DNA of 6,040 nucleotides. It comes from Oscillospiraceae bacterium (lineage in GTDB: Bacteria > Bacillota > Clostridia > Oscillospirales > Oscillospiraceae). Positions within the stretch are counted from its first letter, which is position 1. Every line of letters begins with the position of its first letter. The translations under genes and the position numbers were made by a program. Shown piece after piece: positions 1-4,301 of the stretch. Where the stretch lies: contig JAEDNR010000097.1 of assembly GCA_016302405.1 (NCBI GenBank), positions 1 to 6,040 on the forward strand. The letters run 5' to 3'. The notes beneath the pieces were generated by a model. That model saw only the letters and a list, made by a program, of their open reading frames with translations, was not told the origin of the DNA and did not search any database.

Positions 1-242
1 CGTACCGCATCCACCCGCACACCATTCAACAAACAGCTCTACAAATTCCAATTTGTCAAACCGCAGAACGATACCGAGCGGGTCAGGTTGGGAACGAAAA
101 CAGACCACGTTCGTCACGACTTGGCCGCCCGCCCTGCGGGCAAATTCCAATTTATCTCTCCGGTATGCAGTCACGTTCCCGCCATTAAGAAAAAAATAAG
201 AAAGTTACAAGGAAGTTCACGGAATATTTTCGCCTGCCGGGG
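1..242. other. Intergenic stretch with no convincing gene
   Basis: No gene is supported here. The only + strand frame of note runs from a TTG near position 88 to 297, lacks a ribosome binding site, has no recognisable protein family and ends inside the TTGACA repeats, so it is treated as spurious. The first 30 or so bases resemble positions 4181-4216 (shared words cgtaccgca, cgcacc, ttcaa), which suggests the window opens inside the tail of another copy of the composite intergenic repeat. The word caaattccaattt occurs at about 43-55 and again at about 140-152. Confidence 0.6.
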
Positions 243-271
243 TTTTCCTTTGGGACAGGGTGTGGTAAAAT
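243..271 (+). promoter_or_regulatory. Possible extended -10 promoter upstream of thiN
   Basis: A TAAAAT hexamer at 266-271 is preceded by TG with one intervening base (263-264), the extended -10 arrangement of sigma-A promoters. The candidate -35 at 243-248 (TTTTCC), 17 bases upstream, is a poor match. A start near 278 would give a thiN leader of about 250 nt. It may act with, or be less important than, the better promoter at 287-314. Confidence 0.35.
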
Positions 272-286
272 ATGGGCAGAGAAAAA

Positions 287-307
287 TTGACAATTGACAG
301 TTGACAA
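287..307 (+). repeat. Three tandem heptamers, TTGACAA/TTGACAG/TTGACAA
   Basis: The heptamer is repeated three times head to tail at 287-293, 294-300 and 301-307, with one base different in the middle unit. Only the first unit lies at a proper -35 distance from TATAAT at 309-314; the others would leave 9 and 2 bases. The same word recurs as part of inverted repeats directly before the thiN start (487-513) and the MocR start (4262-4290). Confidence 0.75.
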
Positions 308-314
308 TTATAAT
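287..314 (+). promoter_or_regulatory. Likely sigma-A promoter for thiN
   Basis: A perfect -35 hexamer TTGACA at 287-292 and a perfect -10 hexamer TATAAT at 309-314 are separated by 16 bases. Transcription would start near 321, giving a leader of about 207 nt before the thiN ATG that contains the hairpin repeats at 375-394 and 487-513. The -35 is the first of three tandem TTGACA-containing heptamers, so the match could partly be a by-product of a repeat family, but spacing and hexamers are both good. Confidence 0.6.
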
Positions 315-348
315 ACGAATATCCCCGCGCGGCGATACCTTAACTGCC

Positions 349-410
349 CGCTCGGCTCCCCCCGGCTTCGCCATCCCCCTCACAAGTGTGGGGGGCAAGG
401 CCGCGTCCTT
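349..410 (+). repeat. C-rich/G-rich hairpin of the composite leader repeat
   Basis: CCCCC at 375-379 pairs with GGGGG at 390-394, and CAC (381-383) with GTG (386-388) around a two-base loop with one T-T mismatch. It is followed by gcaaggccgcg, comparable to gcccttgccgcg at 4171-4182 and gccaaggc after the hairpin at 5802-5820. It appears to be a diverged copy of the hairpin arms found at 4152-4172 and 5802-5820. It would lie in the thiN leader if transcription starts near 321. Confidence 0.5.
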
Positions 411-460
411 TGTACGCCCGCATTCCATTCATCGGCCATACAGAACGGCAGTCTCCCCTT

Positions 461-513
461 ATTTTTAATGCCGCGAAGCGACACCTTAATTGACAATTGT
501 CCATTGTCAATTA
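461..513 (+). repeat. CCGCGAAGCG motif plus palindrome abutting the thiN ribosome binding site
   Basis: Positions 461-487 carry ATTTTTAAT followed by GCCGCGAAGCGACACCTT, a motif repeated at 4233-4257 and 5938-5966. Directly after it is a perfect 11-bp inverted repeat: arm 487-497 pairs with 503-513 around a 5-base loop. The ribosome binding site ACGGAGG (516-522) begins two bases after the hairpin and lies 5 bases before the ATG at 528. In RNA the hairpin would sit against the initiation region and could affect ribosome access; that effect is inference. Confidence 0.7.
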
Positions 514-527
514 TTACGGAGGTTATC

Positions 528-1136
528 ATGTCCAAATGTATCATATTCTGCGCGGCGGGGTTTGACGGCCTGCTGGAGCCCATCGGGGAAGAGGACTTCG
601 TCATCGCGGCGGACGGCGGCCTGCGGCACACCCAGGCCCTGGGGCTGACTCCGGACTGCATTCTGGGGGACTTCGATTCCCTGGGCTATGTCCCGGCTGG
701 GGCAAAAGTGTTCCCCACCCGAAAGGACGACACCGATTCCATGCTTGCCATCCGGGAGGGCCTTTCCCGGGGGTACCGGACATTCACCCTCTACGGGGCG
801 CTGGACGGGGAACGGCTCGATATGACCGTCGCCAATTACCAGGCCCTTATGTTCCTTGCCCGGGAGGGCGCCAGGGGGGTACTGGTGGGCAGGCGCTTCC
901 TTGCCGCCGTGGTGCGAAACGGCTCCCTGGAATTTCCGGCGGGGCTGGATGGAACCATTTCCGTTTTCTGCCTGGGGAAGGACGCCCGGGGCGTGACCAT
1001 CCGGGGTCTGAGCTACCCTCTGGAGAACGCCGCCCTCACCGCCGACTTTCCCCTGGGGGTCAGCAACCGGTTCACCGGGGAGCCTGCTGAAGTCACCGTC
1101 AAAGAGGGGACCTTGCTGATACTGTGGGAAAGGTGA
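528..1136 (+). CDS. thiN: Thiamine diphosphokinase (thiamine pyrophosphokinase)
   Basis: This cytosolic enzyme transfers pyrophosphate from ATP to thiamine, giving thiamine diphosphate, and so allows direct use of salvaged thiamine. The 202-residue length fits the bacterial family. Visible motifs in order: ADGG (28-31), GDFDS (47-51, acidic metal/ATP site), KDDTD (66-70), the GERLD segment (94-98) with N103, GLSYPLENAALT (160-171) and GVSN (177-180), the last two being typical of the C-terminal thiamine-binding part. I chose ATG 528 because ACGGAGG (516-522) lies 5 bases upstream and the protein begins at the usual family N-terminus; an in-frame ATG at 294 would add repeat-encoded sequence. 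The usual GGRxDH motif is here DGERLDM, with one extra residue and Met in place of His, although Arg96 and Asp98 remain. No TPP riboswitch was seen upstream. The usual neighbours rsgA and rpe are not in the preceding 527 bp. Confidence 0.93.
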   Translation: MSKCIIFCAAGFDGLLEPIGEEDFVIAADGGLRHTQALGLTPDCILGDFDSLGYVPAGAKVFPTRKDDTDSMLAIREGLSRGYRTFTLYGALDGERLDMTVANYQALMFLAREGARGVLVGRRFLAAVVRNGSLEFPAGLDGTISVFCLGKDARGVTIRGLSYPLENAALTADFPLGVSNRFTGEPAEVTVKEGTLLILWER

Positions 1137-1155
1137 TTCCCCGTCATTGCGAATC

Positions 1156-1206
1156 CGAATTCCCGGTCATTGCGAGCCAGTTCTCTTTCCTGGCGTGGCA
1201 ATCTCC
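1156..1206. repeat. 51-bp dispersed repeat, copy A, just after thiN
   Basis: This segment matches 3879-3929 at 50 of 51 positions; the only difference is C1164 against A3887. It can fold as an interrupted stem: ATTGC pairs with GCAAT on the outside and GCCAG with CTGGC inside, around a pyrimidine-rich loop. A truncated repeat of its core (gtcattgcga) lies just upstream at 1143-1152. It starts 20 bp after the thiN stop, and copy B starts 17 bp after the ATPase stop. From memory it belongs to the broad class of ATTGCGAG...GCAATCTC intergenic repeats. There is no T-run after the hairpin, so it is not a canonical terminator. Confidence 0.85.
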
Positions 1207-1282
1207 CGGATAGAAGCACCATTTCCCGAGAATACACAGATAAATCAGGAATTTGGCGAAGAACTCGGTATCGATTTGTTTC

Positions 1283-1353
1283 GTAGGGGACGGGTTCCCG
1301 TCCCACTGAATTCGTAGACGCATATAGGGCGGGAGGGGAAACCCGTCCCCTAC
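1283..1353. repeat. 71-bp REP-like inverted repeat (GTAGGGGACGGG family)
   Basis: The outer arms GTAGGGGACGGGTT (1283-1296) and AACCCGTCCCCTAC (1340-1353) are perfect 14-bp reverse complements. The left arm also folds on itself, with GGGACGGG pairing with CCCGTCCC around two bases. The central part is about 40 bp. No coding potential is evident. From memory, similar GTAGGGGCGGGTT palindromes occur in many Clostridia genomes, so it is probably a family member rather than a site specific to this gene. Confidence 0.8.
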
Positions 1354-1381
1354 AATGCCGTTTTGGTTGGCCCGCCAAATA

Positions 1382-1418
1382 CCAATCTGACAATGTGCTT
1401 ACGACAGGCGGTAACCTG
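1382..1418 (+). repeat. Imperfect dispersed repeat, copy A
   Basis: The segment resembles 5849-5884: both share a caat-tg-ca-tgt-cttacga-ag-cg-taacct word pattern in the same orientation. Here it lies about 40 bp before the ATPase start; the other copy is in the last spacer. It is short and imperfect, so I regard it as a diverged repeat of unknown role. It includes the weak -35 candidate CTGCCA (1416-1421) at its edge. Confidence 0.5.
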
Positions 1419-1444
1419 CCAATTATTTTTCCAATATTTATAAT
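1416..1444 (+). promoter_or_regulatory. Possible promoter overlapping the ATPase ribosome binding site
   Basis: A perfect TATAAT at 1439-1444 is preceded at 17 bases by CTGCCA (1416-1421, 4 of 6 matches to TTGACA). If used, transcription would start at about 1451, after the GGAGA (1445-1449), leaving an mRNA with only about 8 leader bases and no ribosome binding site. Either this hexamer is fortuitous and the promoter lies further upstream, or the transcript is nearly leaderless. Confidence 0.3.
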
Positions 1445-1459
1445 GGAGATATACAGACT

Positions 1460-3862
1460 ATGGAAAACCTGGAAGTCATTCATGCCGATCCGAAGCTGGG
1501 GCTGACGGAAGCGGAGGCCCAGCTGCGAAAGGAAGCGGGGCTTGCCGCCGGCGTCCCCAGCCCCACGGGGAAAACCGACGGCAAGATTCTGCTCACCCAC
1601 TGCTTTACCTTCTTTAACCTCATTTTCCTCATCCTGGCGGCGCTGCTGCTCATTGCCCACTCCACGGTGATGAATATGGGGTTTCTGCTGGTGGTCGTTG
1701 TCAATACCGTCATCGGCATTTTCCAGGAGCTGAAAGCCAAGCGGGCGGTGGATCAGCTTGCCCTGGTTGCCCGCCGCCCGGTGACGGTTATCCGGGAGGG
1801 CACCAAAAGCTCGGTTCCTCCGGAGGACGTGGTCCGGGACGACATCGCCGAATTTAAGCAGGGCGACCAGATCTGCGCCGACGCGGTTTTGCGGGACGGT
1901 GCCCTGTGGGCCGACGAGTCCTTGCTCACCGGCGAAGCCGACAGCGTGGAAAAGCACCCGGGGGACATCCTCCACTCCGGCTCCTTTGTGGTCTCCGGAC
2001 GGGGCCTTGCCGAGCTCACCGCCGTGGGAGACGCCAGCGAGGCCGCCCAGCTTTCCCGGCAGGCAAAGGACCACCCCGGGGCAAAAAAGTCCGAAATGAT
2101 GCGGTCGTTAGACCGGCTGATTCTCTTCATCGGCATCGCCCTGGTGCCCATCGGCATCATCCTCTTTTACCAGGAGTACCGGGTCCTTGCCCTGGGCCTG
2201 CGGGAAAGCGCCGAGGGCACCGTGGCCGCCCTCACCGGCATGATCCCTGAGGGGCTGTACCTGCTCACCAGCGTGGCCCTGGCGGTTTCCACCCAGAAGC
2301 TGAGCCGAAAGCGGGTGCTGGTCCAGGACTGGAACTGCATCGAGGCCCTGGCCCGGGTGGATGTGCTGTGCGTGGACAAAACCGGCACCATCACCGAGCC
2401 CAAAATGGAGGTGGAAAACCTCATTCCTTTGACGGCGCTTTCTCCCGAACGGCTCCAGGACATGCTCACCGCCATGTACGGCTGCGGGGAGCCGGACAAC
2501 GCCACCGCCGACGCCATGGCGGAGCTGTTTTCCGGGGAGACGAGCCTCAGCTGCACCAAGCGCGTTCCCTTCTCCCCGGAGACCAAATGGAGCGGCTGCA
2601 CCTTTGATACGGGGGAAAGCCTGGTGGTGGGCGCGCCGGAGTACATTCTGGGAAGCCGGTTTGGACAGCTTCAGGAGGAAATTTCCGCCTGGACGGAGCA
2701 GGGCTACCGGGTTCTGCTGGCGGCGCAGTACACTGCCCCCCTGGCCTTCGGCAAGCTTCAGGAGGACGCCCTCACCCCTCTGGCCCTGATTTTACTGAAC
2801 AGTCCCCTGCGCGAAGGCGCCAGGGAGACCTTTGAATACTTTGCCCGGCAGGGGGTGTCCATCCGGGTCATCTCCGGCGACAGTCCCGCCACCGCCTCAA
2901 GGGTAGCAATGGACGCGGGGATTCCCGGGGCGGAAAACTATGTGGACGCATCCGGGCTTCAAACCGACGAGGATTTCCGGAAAGCTGCTTCCTGCACCGT
3001 CTTCGGCCGGGTTACCCCGGAGCAGAAAAAGAAGCTGGTTGCCGCCCTGCAGAAGCAGGGGCACACCGTTGCCATGACCGGTGACGGCGTCAACGACCTG
3101 CTTGCCATGAAGCAGGCGGACTGCTCCGTGGCAATGGCCTCCGGCGCCCAGGCCGCCAGCCAACTGGCAAGCCTGGTGCTCCTGGACAGCCAGTTTCCCG
3201 CCATGCCGGACATCGTAAACGAGGGCCGGCGGGTCATCAACAATATCCAGCGGGCGGCGACGCTGTTCCTGGTGAAAAATATCTTCTCCCTGTTTCTTTC
3301 CGTCATTACCCTGTTTACCAGCTGGCCCTACCCCCTGGAGCCCATTCACCTGACGGTAATCTCCGCTCTGACCATCGGTCTTCCCTCGTTCCTGCTAACC
3401 CTGGAGCCAAGGTATGACCGGATCCGGGGCCACTTCCTAAGAGGGGTTCTGCGCAGAGCCTTCCCCGGCGGGCTTACCAACGTGTTCGTGGTGCTGGTGT
3501 GCCAGGCCTTCCGGGCGGTATTTGGCCTGAACGGGGACCACACCGCCACGGTCTGCGCCGCGATCCTTGCCATGGTGGGGCTCATGGTCCTCTTCCAGGT
3601 GTGCAAGCCCTTTGACCTGTTCCGCAAATTCCTGTGGGCAGGGATGGCTCTGGGGCTTATCGCTTGCTTTACCCTGCTGGGAGAGACCCTGTCCCTGGGC
3701 TCCGGGTCCGTAGAGGCGCGGCTTCTCATGATGACGTTGCTATTAATGACCCCCACGGTGTTCTTCGCCATCCAGCGGGTCTTCGACTGGGGGGAGAAGC
3801 TCTGCGGCCGGTTTGCGGGCTGGGTAACAAATGCAATATGCAGAATTAAGGGCAGAAAATGA
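1460..3862 (+). CDS. CtpE-like cation-transporting P-type ATPase
   Basis: An integral membrane pump that couples ATP hydrolysis, through a phospho-aspartate intermediate, to cation transport. At 800 residues it has full family length. Order of parts: two N-terminal helices (about 43-66 and 72-90); actuator domain with TGE at 157-159; helices about 218-237 and 252-278 with PEGL (263-266); phosphorylation motif DKTGT (Asp306); nucleotide-binding segment with FSPETKWS (371-378) and GAPE (391-394); SGD (472-474); hinge TGDGVND (540-546); then six more helices (about 597-620, 628-648, 670-688, 696-715, 723-741, 754-772). The GMIPEGLYLLTS and ISGDSP wording fits the CtpE-type subgroup, whose mycobacterial member is reported as a calcium transporter; substrate here is not proven. 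M6 has S635 and I639 where SERCA has Asn796 and Asp800, and N447 replaces the Asp of DPPR. ATG 1460 follows GGAGA (1445-1449) at 10 bases; the next Met is residue 71, inside the membrane region, so the start is secure. Confidence 0.94.
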   Translation: MENLEVIHADPKLGLTEAEAQLRKEAGLAAGVPSPTGKTDGKILLTHCFTFFNLIFLILAALLLIAHSTVMNMGFLLVVVVNTVIGIFQELKAKRAVDQLALVARRPVTVIREGTKSSVPPEDVVRDDIAEFKQGDQICADAVLRDGALWADESLLTGEADSVEKHPGDILHSGSFVVSGRGLAELTAVGDASEAAQLSRQAKDHPGAKKSEMMRSLDRLILFIGIALVPIGIILFYQEYRVLALGLRESAEGTVAALTGMIPEGLYLLTSVALAVSTQKLSRKRVLVQDWNCIEALARVDVLCVDKTGTITEPKMEVENLIPLTALSPERLQDMLTAMYGCGEPDNATADAMAELFSGETSLSCTKRVPFSPETKWSGCTFDTGESLVVGAPEYILGSRFGQLQEEISAWTEQGYRVLLAAQYTAPLAFGKLQEDALTPLALILLNSPLREGARETFEYFARQGVSIRVISGDSPATASRVAMDAGIPGAENYVDASGLQTDEDFRKAASCTVFGRVTPEQKKKLVAALQKQGHTVAMTGDGVNDLLAMKQADCSVAMASGAQAASQLASLVLLDSQFPAMPDIVNEGRRVINNIQRAATLFLVKNIFSLFLSVITLFTSWPYPLEPIHLTVISALTIGLPSFLLTLEPRYDRIRGHFLRGVLRRAFPGGLTNVFVVLVCQAFRAVFGLNGDHTATVCAAILAMVGLMVLFQVCKPFDLFRKFLWAGMALGLIACFTLLGETLSLGSGSVEARLLMMTLLLMTPTVFFAIQRVFDWGEKLCGRFAGWVTNAICRIKGRK

Positions 3863-3878
3863 TGCTGCCCCGCACCAT

Positions 3879-3929
3879 CGAATTCCAGGTCATTGCGAGC
3901 CAGTTCTCTTTCCTGGCGTGGCAATCTCC
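3879..3929. repeat. 51-bp dispersed repeat, copy B, just after the ATPase gene
   Basis: It is identical to 1156-1206 except at one position and has the same interrupted stem (ATTGC/GCAAT outside, GCCAG/CTGGC inside). It begins 17 bp after the ATPase stop codon. The near identity implies recent spread or conservation. Outside the 51 bp the two copies do not resemble each other, which marks both ends. Confidence 0.85.
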
Positions 3930-3958
3930 ATCTTGAGAAGTACGCGTTATCAGCATAG

Positions 3959-4184
3959 TACGCGGCAAGGGCTCCCCTGTGCAAGGGGAGCTGGCAGCGA
4001 AGCTGACTGAGGGGTTGTAACGGTGGACTTTCCTATCTACCCATCGTCAGAACGGACAGTGTCCTTTGTGGTCCCTTTTCGCCGACTCGTTGTCAGTATG
4101 AATACGTTTTACTGCACAATCCCTCAGTCACCAGTGTGCGCACTGGTGACAGCTCCCTTTACACAAGGGAGCCCTTGCCGCGTA
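3959..4184. repeat. 226-bp element with terminal inverted repeats (MITE-like)
   Basis: The left arm 3959-4018 is the inverted counterpart of the right arm 4116-4184. The outermost 34 bases match with three differences, beginning with 18 identical bases. Each arm contains hairpins: left GCTCCCCT/AGGGGAGC (3971-3978, 3984-3991) and CAGC/GCTG (3995-3998, 4002-4005); right a 10-bp stem (4127-4136 with 4141-4150) and GCTCCCTT/AAGGGAGC (4152-4159, 4165-4172). Two of the three differences are the partners of one base pair, C-G on the left and T-A on the right. The inner 97 bp (4019-4115) has no convincing gene. Whether it moves as a non-autonomous element or is two head-to-head repeats cannot be decided here. 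Confidence 0.7.
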
Positions 4185-4257
4185 CCGCACCGATGCGCGC
4201 ACCGTTCAAGGAAACGCAGTATGACACCCGCTATTTTTAATTGCCGCGAAGCGACAC
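4185..4257 (+). repeat. Composite leader repeat before the MocR gene
   Basis: After the right arm of the preceding element comes a short GC-rich link resembling window positions 1-30, then ATTTTTAATTGCCGCGAAGCG (4233 onward) and ACAC, resembling 461-484 and 5938-5962. CGC-GAA-GCG can form a small triloop hairpin. The T-run precedes rather than follows the hairpin on this strand, so it is not a + strand terminator. On the other strand the hairpin is followed by A residues, so it is not a terminator there either. Confidence 0.6.
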
Positions 4258-4261
4258 AATC

Positions 4262-4295
4262 ATTGTCAATTTTCAATTGTCAATTGAAAAGGAGG
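4262..4295 (+). promoter_or_regulatory. Palindrome overlapping the ribosome binding site of the MocR gene
   Basis: ATTGTCAATT at 4262-4271 is repeated directly within 4276-4285. TTTTCAATTG (4270-4279) and CAATTGAAAA (4281-4290) are perfect reverse complements around one base; in RNA the inner bases would open into a loop. The right arm ends in the AAAA of the strong ribosome binding site AAAAGGAGG (4287-4295), which lies 6 bases before ATG 4302. The arrangement could partly hide the site or serve as a DNA operator; both are inference. No clear -10/-35 pair was found in 4185-4300. Confidence 0.6.
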
Positions 4296-4301
4296 CTTGC
4301 C

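Noticed and set aside
88..297. Small 69-codon + strand frame
   Set aside because: It has a TTG start, no ribosome binding site and no recognisable similarity, and its end lies in the TTGACA heptamers.
294..527. Longer thiN start at ATG 294
   Set aside because: The 78 extra residues are translated repeat DNA with no family similarity, and a good ribosome binding site precedes ATG 528.
315..527. TPP riboswitch before thiN
   Set aside because: I could not find the CTGAGA and GACC-type core motifs; the leader is instead made of dispersed repeats.
1137..1459. yybP-ykoY or M-box metal riboswitch before the ATPase
   Set aside because: The conserved cores of these riboswitches were not seen; the hairpins present belong to repeat families.
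1013..2074. Minus-strand 353-codon open frame
   Set aside because: It lies opposite thiN, the spacer and the ATPase, has no family motifs, and exists because GC-rich coding DNA rarely has antisense stops.
1156..3929. CRISPR-like spacing of repeats
   Set aside because: The repeats are two copies nearly 2.7 kb apart with genes between, without regular spacers.
3346..3984. Minus-strand 212-codon open frame
   Set aside because: It is antisense to the ATPase and shares a peptide with the frame at 1013-2074 only because both read through the 51-bp repeat.
4023..4301. Longer MocR start at about 4023
   Set aside because: The extra residues are encoded by the inverted-repeat element and leader repeat; AAAAGGAGG precedes ATG 4302, where the normal winged-helix N-terminus begins.
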